A stretch of DNA of 39,621 nucleotides, taken from the NCBI RefSeq assembly GCF_003206135.1, contig NZ_PZJT01000017.1, forward strand, positions 1 through 39,621, read 5' to 3'. The position numbers were made by a program, and so were the translations under genes. Below the pieces are notes generated by a model. The model searched no databases, was not told the DNA's origin, and was given only the letters and a program-made list of their open reading frames with translations. Every line of letters starts with the position of its first letter. Position 1 is the first letter of the stretch. Source of the DNA: Salinicola salarius. Lineage in GTDB: Bacteria; Pseudomonadota; Gammaproteobacteria; Pseudomonadales; Halomonadaceae. This document shows positions 31,806 through 38,174 of the stretch, piece by piece.

Positions 31806-32579
31806 TCAGGGCTGGGTAATGTCGTTCCCGAACCACTTCTGAGAAAGTTCGCTCAATTTGCCGCTGTCGCGCAACTGGGCCAAGGCGTCGTTGATGCGGT
31901 TCCTCAGCGCCTCTCCCGCCTCGTCGTCACGGAACGGATAGGCGTTCTCGATTTTGGAAAAAGGCTGGCCGGCCAGCTGTAGCGGCAACGGCTTGTCCTT
32001 GATCACCTGAGAAGCGCTGACACGATCCATGACGAAGGCGTCGGCACGCCCCAGGGCGACGTCCTGCTCGATATTGGAGTCGTAAGTCTTGATCGTGATG
32101 TCATCGGCATAGGGAAGCTCGTTGAGCAACTGCTCGTAGTTGGAACCGAGATTGACCGCGACCGTCTTGCCCTTGAGGTCCTCGACGCCGTGGATGGCAT
32201 CGTTACCCTTGCGGACCACGATCTGGGCACCATCATAGACATAAGGTTCGCTGAAGAGATATTTCTCCTGGCGTTCCGGCGTGATAGTGATCTGGTTGGC
32301 GATGGTATCGATCCGCCTGGAGTCCAGCATGCCGGCCAGCCCGGAGAAGCTGGCGGTCACGAATTCGACATCGTCGCCGGTGATCTCGCCGATCGCGTTC
32401 ATCAGGTCGACTTCGAAGCCCTTGAGCTTGTCCTGTTCGACGTAGGTGAACGGGTAATAACTGCCCGACATGCCGACTCGCAGCGTATCCGCTTGAGCCG
32501 TCATAGCACTCAGGGAGGTTAGTGCCAGAGCCAGCGCCGTTCGGCGCCATGGGAGAATTTGAGAGGGTCGTTTTGGCAT
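31806..32579 (-). CDS. Periplasmic amino-acid-binding protein (cystine-binding TcyJ/FliY-like)
   Basis: 257-aa solute-binding protein. The N-terminal signal sequence (RRTALALALTSLSAMTAQA) ends near residue 29. The mature part starts DTLRVGMSGSYYPFTYVEQDKLKGFEVDLMNAIGE and includes ANQITITPERQEKYLFSEPYVY and KTVAVNLGSNYEQLL, close to E. coli cystine-binding FliY (TcyJ). Start 32579 is preferred for its AAGGA upstream; an ATG at 32627 would add 16 residues without a ribosome site. Cystine as substrate is inferred from family resemblance. Confidence 0.9.
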   Translation of the reverse strand: MPKRPSQILPWRRTALALALTSLSAMTAQADTLRVGMSGSYYPFTYVEQDKLKGFEVDLMNAIGEITGDDVEFVTASFSGLAGMLDSRRIDTIANQITITPERQEKYLFSEPYVYDGAQIVVRKGNDAIHGVEDLKGKTVAVNLGSNYEQLLNELPYADDITIKTYDSNIEQDVALGRADAFVMDRVSASQVIKDKPLPLQLAGQPFSKIENAYPFRDDEAGEALRNRINDALAQLRDSGKLSELSQKWFGNDITQP

Positions 32580-32659
32580 GTGAGCAGATCCTTGACGGAG
32601 AGAAGAGGGTGAATGAATCAGCGTCATTGGTTGAATCCAGTGACGGCAGGATAGCGGAA

Positions 32660-32762
32660 TTTCAATTTTGGTAATAAAAAAAATTATTTATATGCCCATT
32701 CGTTTGGGGCTATGGGACCGTCTATGGGCATCTATACCTAGGATCATAGACTATGGCTCCAT
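32660..32762 (-). promoter_or_regulatory. AT-rich promoter/operator region of the amino-acid ABC operon
   Basis: Reading on the minus strand, a TATAAATAAT stretch with an eight-T run lies about 100 nt upstream of the binding-protein start and looks like a -10 region. Upstream on the same strand CCATAG occurs three times, and TGCCCAT (32693-32699) is an inverted repeat of ATGGGCA (32724-32730). These may be operator half-sites; the regulator is unknown. Confidence 0.4.
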
Positions 32763-33229
32763 TCTACGGACCCAGAGTGCAGACAAGCGAGGCGATCGGA
32801 TGAATCGGCGAGCCCTCGCGTGACGCCCCGCGAGAGATTGCGGTGAAACAATCTGTACTGATCTTTGCTGTCTGTAATGTATTGATCTAACATTTGCCCA
32901 GTTCTTTCTGTGAAGGCTGCTGCAGGGACGTGACCAAGGGACTTGCGCTCGGCGTTGGTTAGTGGCATGGGCCAAGGAACGAGCCGAAAGGCTCAGGATC
33001 GCTCAGGAAGGGTTGGCGCATGGCTGGCGAAAGTGTTGCATGGTCTCTTTCGCCTCTGGCATTGAGTTCCATGGCACTCGTTTAGGCAGGTGTCCCGAAA
33101 GCCGGCGTCCTTCCGTCGGTTTTCTTCTCCAAGGAGGCTCGATCCTCTTCAGAGGATTCTCTCTTCTCTCCAACTCTTTCTCGATGCCGGTGTGGCTTTC
33201 ATTCCCGGCAGCAAGAATTTGATGAAAAC
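32763..33229. other. Non-coding stretch with no recognisable gene
   Basis: Short open frames of 60-86 codons exist on both strands, but none has a convincing ribosome site or recognisable sequence. A small palindrome ATCCTCT/AGAGGAT (33142-33157) is present without a T-run. The GC content is lower than that of flanking genes. Nothing else can be supported. Confidence 0.4.
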
Positions 33230-33256
33230 TTGACCTGAAGATAACTCTTGTATAAC
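33230..33256 (+). promoter_or_regulatory. Promoter-like sequence upstream of the candidate Csr-type sRNA
   Basis: TTGACC (33230-33235) and TATAAC (33251-33256) are good -35 and -10 matches with a 15-bp spacer (16 bp if CTTGAC is used), slightly shorter than the optimum. Transcription would begin near 33263. No clear TGTAAG-N6-CTTACA-type GacA/UvrY box was found upstream. Confidence 0.55.
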
Positions 33257-33262
33257 TTTAAT

Positions 33263-33504
33263 TTCGTTAGCTGATTCACCAGCCCAAGGATGGGGTCGAG
33301 GACGTATCAGGTGAGTTGGATCCGCAGTCAGGGAAGACTGCCAGCCTGTCGGACTCAGGGAGAGGATGACAAGGCTAAAGTATTACCGTGAGCCACGCTT
33401 CGTCAGGATGACGCAACGCAAGCAGTAACACGCGGGCAGTAACAACAGGACAGGAAGTCCAGGTTCAGGTGGTGAGTCAAAGGCGGGCCGAGAGGCCCGC
33501 CTTT
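33263..33504 (+). ncRNA. Candidate CsrA/RsmA-sequestering small RNA (CsrB/RsmZ type)
   Basis: About 240-nt non-coding transcript inferred from promoter-like sequence to terminator. It holds ten GGA triplets. Four are presented in loops of compact hairpins: CCCA-AGGA-TGGG (33283-33294), GCAGTC-AGGGAA-GACTGC (33324-33341), CGTCA-GGA-TGACG (33401-33413) and GGAC-AGGAA-GTCC (33448-33460). Further single-strand-like motifs are GAGGACG, AGGGAGAGGATG and TTGGATC. This is the architecture of CsrB/CsrC/RsmX/Y/Z RNAs, which titrate the translational regulator CsrA/RsmA (established for the class). A 14-bp direct repeat, GCAGTAACA-x5 at 33422 and 33436, lies before the last hairpins. The 5' end is an estimate. 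No protein-coding frame of note crosses the region. Confidence 0.78.
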
Positions 33505-33505
33505 C
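33480..33505 (+). terminator. Strong intrinsic terminator of the candidate sRNA
   Basis: AAGGCGGGCC (33480-33489), loop GAGA, GGCCCGCCTT (33494-33503), a perfect 10-bp stem ending in CTTTCG. It directly follows the GGA hairpins and precedes an unrelated gene by more than 100 bp. Confidence 0.9.
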
Positions 33506-33625
33506 GTATTTCCGGCGCTTGGCCTCGTCCGTGTCCTGTTACACAAACTGAGTTATATCGCCCGCCATCGTTCTCGCCTACATTGTCGTCTTTTCGAGTC
33601 GAACAGGCAGGAGCCGATCACGACC

Positions 33626-34297
33626 ATGGAGTGGTTGTCAGAACACAGTAAAGCGATTAGCGCCATCACGAGCATACTGACGCTCTTCGTATGGTTTTTC
33701 TACGCCCAGATTCTCTACCGGAACTTCGCCCGAACACGGCGCCCCCGCATCATCATCAACCGGGGTCACGGCAACGACCTGACCTCGCTTTGCCTGATCA
33801 GCAACATGAGCTCCGAGCCGATCTTTCTGGAACATATCATCGTGACCTTGCACACCAGCAAGGGATCGTTGACCAATGACATGATCGACTGCGAGGCCGA
33901 CCATCAGCAGGACGGGCCCGATACCGAGGACTCGTCGGAAGCGGAACACGAGGAGCGTAGGCAGGGCATGCAGTCCAGCCAGGGTCCCATGCTCTCCGGG
34001 AGCTACAGTCACGTCGGGACTTTCGAGGCCATTCTGAAGCGGTTGTGCAGCGTCCACGGTGTGGCGCTCGAGCGCAACCGCCCGACGGACGATACCGTCT
34101 TTCATTTTCTCGATATCCGCGTCGTCGCCATCTACGGCAGTGAAGATCATCCGATCGGTGCGGAGCGCCGCTTCCGCCTGCACATGAGAGAGGGCGATGC
34201 CTGCACTCTGGTTCCGGTATCGCTGGCTACCAAACGCTACGCCAATCGGCTGCAGCGATGGCGCGTCCGCCAATGGATACGTCATCTCGACGAGTGA
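33626..34297 (+). CDS. Hypothetical membrane-anchored protein
   Basis: 223-aa protein not recognised. One membrane helix lies near the N-terminus (about residues 10-30, ISAITSILTLFVWFFYAQIL), followed by a basic stretch (NFARTRRPRIIINRG), so the remainder is probably cytoplasmic. Residues 50-85 look like beta strands (LTSLCLISNMSSEPIFLEHIIVTLHT). An acidic, Gln/Ser-rich linker covers about 88-125. The C-terminus is basic. AGGAG lies 16 nt before the ATG at 33626. It has no operon partner; the candidate sRNA lies upstream and tRNA-Leu downstream in opposite orientation. Confidence 0.8.
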   Translation: MEWLSEHSKAISAITSILTLFVWFFYAQILYRNFARTRRPRIIINRGHGNDLTSLCLISNMSSEPIFLEHIIVTLHTSKGSLTNDMIDCEADHQQDGPDTEDSSEAEHEERRQGMQSSQGPMLSGSYSHVGTFEAILKRLCSVHGVALERNRPTDDTVFHFLDIRVVAIYGSEDHPIGAERRFRLHMREGDACTLVPVSLATKRYANRLQRWRVRQWIRHLDE

Positions 34298-34304
34298 TCG
34301 CTCG

Positions 34305-34357
34305 TTGAGCAAGAAAAGTATATTGGGCAAGAAAGTACAGTGAGCAAGAAAGTATGG
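34305..34357 (+). repeat. 17-18 bp tandem repeat (3 copies) after the hypothetical gene
   Basis: Units begin at 34305, 34323 and 34341 and share (T)TGAGCAAGAAAGTA with small differences. It starts 7 nt after the stop codon of the hypothetical gene. The 260-bp stretch to the tRNA otherwise holds a CGATAT/ATATCG palindrome (34428-34441) and a tRNA terminator candidate. Confidence 0.8.
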
Positions 34358-34494
34358 CGAGGCAGACCGCCGCTGGATCCACGAGCGCTCATGGCGTCCT
34401 GCGACGCAGGATTATATACCGAACTTTCGATATAAATATCGATGTACAGCGCGAGAGCGTATGAAGTAGGTTGATCGGGTTAAATCAAGGAGAG

Positions 34495-34517
34495 AAAGCC
34501 GCATGGGTGCTGGCTTT
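34495..34517 (-). terminator. Probable terminator of tRNA-Leu
   Basis: AAAGCC (34495-34500) and GGCTTT (34512-34517) form a 6-bp stem around an 11-nt loop that allows a further short pairing. On the minus strand the right arm GGCTTT runs into TCTCTCC. It lies 43 nt beyond the tRNA 3' end. Confidence 0.5.
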
Positions 34518-34559
34518 TCGGGAACGGTATGACTTCAGGGGAGCATCAGAAAACTTGCT

Positions 34560-34644
34560 TGGTGCGGATGGGGAGACTCGAACTCCCACACCTTTCGGCA
34601 CTAGAACCTAAATCTAGCGTGTCTACCAATTCCACCACATCCGC
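34560..34644 (-). tRNA. tRNA-Leu (anticodon UAG)
   Basis: 85-nt class II tRNA on the minus strand with encoded CCA at its 3' end (34562-34560). Acceptor arms GCGGATG and CATCCGC pair. The anticodon stem CTAGA/TCTAG encloses the loop TTTAGGT, giving anticodon UAG, which reads CUN codons. The variable arm TGCCGAAAGGTG and T-loop GTTCGAGTC are as in E. coli leuW. Confidence 0.97.
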
Positions 34645-34662
34645 AATTCGATAGGCGCGCTC

Positions 34663-34690
34663 ATTGTACTGGCGGCTTCATCGATGTCAA
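34663..34690 (-). promoter_or_regulatory. Sigma-70 promoter of tRNA-Leu
   Basis: On the minus strand TTGACA (34690-34685), a perfect -35 box, is followed after 16 bp by TACAAT (34668-34663), a near-consensus -10 box. Transcription would start about 10 nt before the tRNA 5' end. Confidence 0.85.
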
Positions 34691-34800
34691 TCGTTGCTCG
34701 ATCGAACCGTGGCGGCCGGCTGCCGGCGCTTCAGTTTTCGCCGCCGCGGTCGACATCATCATTGAAAGGACCAACAGCGAAGCGGTCGAGAGAGCAATCG

Positions 34801-35556
34801 ATGATGCGGCGTCTGGAAGTGGTGCGGCCAATGGCTCGCAGGTTGGTGGACTGGATCAACGCCCAGTTGAAGCGGGCGCTGCCGGGCTACTGTGCCTTTT
34901 GCCATACGGCTGTCGCTGACGGTTCGCCCTGGTGTGCCGAGTGCTTCGCGGATATGCCCTGGAATCGGAGCGCTTGCGCTCTCTGTGCCGAACCGCTGCC
35001 GATGCTCTCCTCTCCGTCTTCAGTGTTGCGCCGGTGTGGGCGATGCTTGAAGCATCCGCCCGCGCAGCAGGCCGCGTGGGTGCCGCTGCGCTACGAGTCG
35101 CGGGTGGCCCGTCTGATACAGCGCTACAAGTTTTCGGCGGATGCGAGGGCGGGCGAGGTGCTGGTCCAGCTCATGCTTGCCACCCTGAGCCGGTCGCCTG
35201 ATGTCGGCGAGGCGGTGATCGGCGTGCCCGGGCAGCACGAGCGGACTCGGGAGCGGGGATTCGACCACACGGCGTGGCTGGCGAAGCGTCTGGCCGCGCG
35301 GTTGAAAATGCCGGTGATCGAGGCCGAACGACGGCGCGAGACGCCATCCCAGCGCGGCCTGGACCGCCTCTCTCGGCAGCGCAATGTGAAGCATGCGTTC
35401 ACCGTGGCCCAGCCGTTACCGCCGGCGGTCATGGTCGTCGATGACGTGATGACTACCGGCGCGACGCTGGAGTCGCTGGCAATCGCCTGCCGGGAAGCCG
35501 GGGCGCGGCGGGTCACGGTGCTGGCCTTCGCGCGTACGCCCTCGGCACGAATCTGA
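34801..35556 (+). CDS. comF: ComF family phosphoribosyltransferase-like protein
   Basis: 251-aa protein with an N-terminal double zinc finger (CAFC, CAEC, CALC and CGRC pairs within about residues 30-85) and a C-terminal type I PRTase domain. The PRPP-binding motif is VMVVDDVMTTGATL near residue 215, and RGFDHTAWLAKRLAARL is the typical ComF block. In naturally transformable bacteria ComF acts in DNA uptake; in many others its role is undefined. The start at 34801 is proposed at the first ATG of MMRRLEVV; the frame stays open 39 codons upstream without conservation. Confidence 0.9.
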   Translation: MMRRLEVVRPMARRLVDWINAQLKRALPGYCAFCHTAVADGSPWCAECFADMPWNRSACALCAEPLPMLSSPSSVLRRCGRCLKHPPAQQAAWVPLRYESRVARLIQRYKFSADARAGEVLVQLMLATLSRSPDVGEAVIGVPGQHERTRERGFDHTAWLAKRLAARLKMPVIEAERRRETPSQRGLDRLSRQRNVKHAFTVAQPLPPAVMVVDDVMTTGATLESLAIACREAGARRVTVLAFARTPSARI

Positions 35557-35558
35557 TA

Positions 35559-35572
35559 GCATGCGCGCATGC
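35559..35572. promoter_or_regulatory. 14-bp perfect palindrome between comF and srkA
   Basis: GCATGCGCGCATGC is self-complementary over 14 bases and lies in the 41-bp gap between comF and srkA. It could be a regulator site or chance; no T-run follows. Confidence 0.3.
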
Positions 35573-35597
35573 AACTCCGCCGTCAGTCGAGGTCCGT

Positions 35598-36584
35598 ATG
35601 AGCGCCGTTTCCCTGCATCCGTTCGAGACATTGACGCCGCAGCGGGTCGTCGAGGCCGTCGAGTCTCTCGGCTTCTGGTTGCCCGGCGAGCCGTTCGCGC
35701 TCAATAGCTACGAGAATCGTGTCTATTCGTTGACCGACGACGACCGCCGTCGCTGGGTCGTGAAGTTCTATCGCCCGGAGCGCTGGAGCGACGAGCAGAT
35801 TCTCGAAGAGCACGAATTTCTACAGGCGCTCGCGGCGGAGTCGATTTCGGTGGGGGCGCCCTGGGCAGACGATACGGGCCGGACGCTGCATCACTTCGAG
35901 GGTTTCCGCTTTGCCCTGTTCGCGCATGTCGTCGGTCAGGCCCCGGAGCTCGAAGACCCGGCGCACCTCTTTGCTCTCGGCGAACTGATCGGCCGGGTCC
36001 ATGAGGTTGGGGCTCGCCAGCCTTTTCGTTATCGGCTGCGGCTCGATCCGAATACCATGATCGAGGAGAGTCGCAGTCGAGTCCTCGCGGCGAGCTGGCT
36101 CGATGCTCGCCAGCGCAAGACCTACGACCGCGTGATCGATTCGCTCTTGCCGCTGCTGGCGGATCACGCCTGGCCGGACAGCGCGATGCAGCGCGTTCAC
36201 GGCGACTGTCATCTCGGCAACATGCTGGGGCGTGACGAGCAGTTCTCTCTGGTCGACTTCGATGACTGCCTGATGGCGCCTGCGGTACAGGATCTGTGGA
36301 TGCTGCTGACCGCGCAATCTCCCGAAGAGTGGCAGATGCAGCTGTCCGAAATCATCGAAGGCTACGAGATGGCCCGCGAATTCGACCGTCGCCAGCTCGA
36401 ATGGATCGAGGCCCTGCGAACCTTGCGGCTGATTCGTCACAGTGCCTGGGTGACGGCGCGCTGGGAAGATCCGGCGTTTCCCCGAGCCTTCCCCTACGTC
36501 GCCGAGAGCGGCTACTGGGACCAGCATATCCGCCATCTCGAGCAGCAGCGCGTGGCCCTCGACTCGCCGCGCTGGCTGGCCTGA
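35598..36584 (+). CDS. srkA: Stress response kinase A (YihE/SrkA)
   Basis: Cytoplasmic Ser/Thr kinase of the choline-kinase-like (APH) fold; 328 aa, matching E. coli SrkA. It begins with the F-x-x-L-TP-x-x-V-x-A-x-ES-x-G pattern, followed by NSYENRVYSL and the ATP-binding VVKFYRPERWSDEQILEEH. The catalytic loop is HGDCHLGNML (Asp near residue 203) and the metal site is LVDFDDCLMAPAVQDLW. SrkA protects cells against stress-induced death (known in E. coli). Confidence 0.95.
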   Translation: MSAVSLHPFETLTPQRVVEAVESLGFWLPGEPFALNSYENRVYSLTDDDRRRWVVKFYRPERWSDEQILEEHEFLQALAAESISVGAPWADDTGRTLHHFEGFRFALFAHVVGQAPELEDPAHLFALGELIGRVHEVGARQPFRYRLRLDPNTMIEESRSRVLAASWLDARQRKTYDRVIDSLLPLLADHAWPDSAMQRVHGDCHLGNMLGRDEQFSLVDFDDCLMAPAVQDLWMLLTAQSPEEWQMQLSEIIEGYEMAREFDRRQLEWIEALRTLRLIRHSAWVTARWEDPAFPRAFPYVAESGYWDQHIRHLEQQRVALDSPRWLA

Positions 36585-36607
36585 TCGGCTAGCGTCCTGT
36601 CGAAGCG

Positions 36608-36634
36608 TGCGACTCGACCCCGTGACGAGTCGCA
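36608..36634 (+). other. Hairpin downstream of srkA
   Basis: TGCGACTCG (36608-36616) and CGAGTCGCA (36626-36634) form a perfect 9-bp stem with a 9-nt loop, 24 nt after the srkA stop. No T-run follows, so it may protect the mRNA end rather than terminate. Confidence 0.5.
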
Positions 36635-36640
36635 ACGCGA

Positions 36641-36730
36641 ATTGTCCATATCGACGAGATTGCCTGTGCCGGCGAGATTGTCTGTACCGGCGAAATTGCC
36701 TGGATCGACGAGATAGTGGTGCCGCCGGAG
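36641..36730 (+). repeat. 18-bp tandem repeat (4 copies plus one degenerate) upstream of folE
   Basis: Units start at 36641, 36659, 36677 and 36695, with consensus ATTGCCTGTACCGGCGAG. A fifth weaker unit starts at 36713. Because 18 is a multiple of three, one frame reads as Cys-Leu-x-Arg-Arg-Asp repeats inside an open frame of 71 codons (GTG 36607 to TGA 36822) that overlaps the folE start as ATGA. A TAGAAT (36737-36742) just after the array could be a -10 box for folE. Confidence 0.9.
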
Positions 36731-36818
36731 TTTCGCTAGAATCGGCTGACACGATTGGGGCCGAATGTGATCGCGGCCGCGAGCATTCGATGACGATACC
36801 GATAGACAAGGCAGCAAC

Positions 36819-37376
36819 ATGACAGAGCAACTGGCAGGCCACTTCCACGGGATTCTCGAGAAGCTGGGGGAAGATCCCCAGCGCGAGGGCCTGCGCGATA
36901 CCCCGATGCGTGCCGCCAAGGCCATGCAGTTCCTGACCCAAGGCTACAGCCAGTCGCTGGAGACGCTGGTCAACGGCGCGGTCTTCGCTTCCGATACCGA
37001 TGAAATGGTGCTGATCAAGGACATCGAGATGTACTCGATGTGCGAGCACCACGTGCTGCCGTTCATCGGCAAGTGCCACATTGCCTATCTGCCCCAGGGC
37101 AAGGTGCTGGGGCTATCAAAGTTCGCACGGATCGTCGATATGTATGCCCGCCGGCTGCAGATCCAGGAAAACCTGACCCGTGAAATCGCCGAGGCGATCA
37201 TGCAGGTCACGGGAGCCCTCGGCGTTGGCGTGGTGATCGAGGCGCAGCATATGTGCATGATGATGCGCGGTGTCGAAAAGCAGAATTCCAGCATGACCAC
37301 GTCGGTGATGCTGGGAAGTTTCCGCAAGAACCAGACGACGCGTCAGGAGTTCCTGATGCTGGTCAACGGTCGCTGA
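36819..37376 (+). CDS. folE: GTP cyclohydrolase I
   Basis: Converts GTP to 7,8-dihydroneopterin triphosphate for folate (and queuosine) synthesis; 185 aa, typical. Zinc ligands Cys75 and His78 ([17 protein letters not shown]) and Cys146 ([15 protein letters not shown]) are present. [25 protein letters not shown] is the signature block. The start at 36819 has only AAGG upstream. An 18-bp tandem array precedes it by about 90 nt. Confidence 0.97.
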   Translation: MTEQLAGHFHGILEKLGEDPQREGLRDTPMRAAKAMQFLTQGYSQSLETLVNGAVFASDTDEMVLIKDIEMYSMCEHHVLPFIGKCHIAYLPQGKVLGLSKFARIVDMYARRLQIQENLTREIAEAIMQVTGALGVGVVIEAQHMCMMMRGVEKQNSSMTTSVMLGSFRKNQTTRQEFLMLVNGR

Positions 37377-37409
37377 TAGAAGCGCCGTCAATCGTCGCAT
37401 TCGTCAAAA

Positions 37410-37448
37410 GCCAGTCGGTAAAGTCAGCCGTTAAAGTCAGCCGTTAAA
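37410..37448 (+). repeat. 13-bp tandem repeat (3 copies) before the cold-shock-like gene
   Basis: GTCAGCCGTTAAA at 37423-37435 and 37436-37448 is exact; 37410-37422 is a diverged copy (GCCAGTCGGTAAA). The array ends 21 nt before the next ATG. Confidence 0.88.
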
Positions 37449-37469
37449 GAGAGCCACAAGGATAGCTGC

Positions 37470-37919
37470 ATGGATGGTCGCCTTTTTCATTTCGACGACG
37501 AAGCCCAGACCGGCGAGGTGGAGGGGAGCGACGGCAAGCGCTATCCGTTCGATTTCGCACAGTGGCGTGGCCGCGGCCTGCCCAGCGCCGGCACCCCGGT
37601 TCGCTTCGAACTTCGTGACGGACAGGCGATCCAGGTCTTCAATCGCCCCGAGGCGCAGCGCCGCGCCAGCAGCACTCGCGGCATCGACGGCAAGACGCGG
37701 CGCAAACGACTTTCCCACTGGGCGCTGGCGGCGTTCGTGGTGTCGGTCGTCGGGCTGAGCGCCGGGCGTTACGCGCCGGTGGTGGAAGTCGTGGCGATCG
37801 TGCTGGCCTGGCTGGGATTGCGTCACGTGCATCGCCAGCCCCAGCAATTCAAAGGCTACTGGCTGAGCGGTGCCGCGATCGCGATTGCCGTCGGCGTGAC
37901 GCTCTGGTCACAGCTGTAA
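37470..37919 (+). CDS. Cold-shock-domain-like N-terminus fused to membrane helices
   Basis: 149-aa protein. Residues 1-57 resemble a cold-shock/OB domain (MDGRLFHFDDEAQTGEVEG, then DGKRYPFDF and GTPVRFEL). A basic linker (STRGIDGKTRRKR) follows, then about three hydrophobic helices (75-95, 98-113, 129-147). The combination resembles small CSD-membrane proteins such as those with DUF1294-like tails; the tail here is not clearly assigned. A nucleic-acid-binding domain anchored to the membrane is implied. Spacing to folE (93 nt with a repeat) leaves operon membership open. Confidence 0.7.
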   Translation: MDGRLFHFDDEAQTGEVEGSDGKRYPFDFAQWRGRGLPSAGTPVRFELRDGQAIQVFNRPEAQRRASSTRGIDGKTRRKRLSHWALAAFVVSVVGLSAGRYAPVVEVVAIVLAWLGLRHVHRQPQQFKGYWLSGAAIAIAVGVTLWSQL

Positions 37920-37990
37920 TCGCCCTGGCCCCGAATGGCATCGCGGTGGTGCTGCCATGGAATCGGTCCGGTTATGAATGACTCGCGGCG

Positions 37991-38068
37991 TGACCGATCG
38001 TGACTGGCACAGGTGACGCTAACGCGCCATCCTTGACGCAGGAGTCGTGACACTGGCATCACTGTCAC
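37991..38068 (+). promoter_or_regulatory. Cluster of TGAC motifs and a hairpin upstream of gabD
   Basis: TGAC occurs at 37991, 38001, 38014, 38034 and 38048. The last is part of an inverted repeat GTGACACTG (38047-38055), GCAT, CACTGTCAC (38060-38068) with one mismatch. The gap to gabD is 255 bp. This may be an operator cluster for a gabD regulator; none is identifiable here. Confidence 0.35.
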
Positions 38069-38174
38069 ACGCCGTCGTCATGAACGATTTCATTGCTCGT
38101 CGCACCACGGCAACGGCCGGCCTGCGTGGGCCGAATGCCCGCGATCGGCAAGCACATCAAGGAAGGAGTGAGTC

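Noticed and set aside
32744..32975. Two 74-codon minus-strand frames upstream of the ABC operon
   Set aside because: They overlap each other in different frames, lack ribosome sites and have no recognisable family. A decayed gene fragment cannot be excluded.
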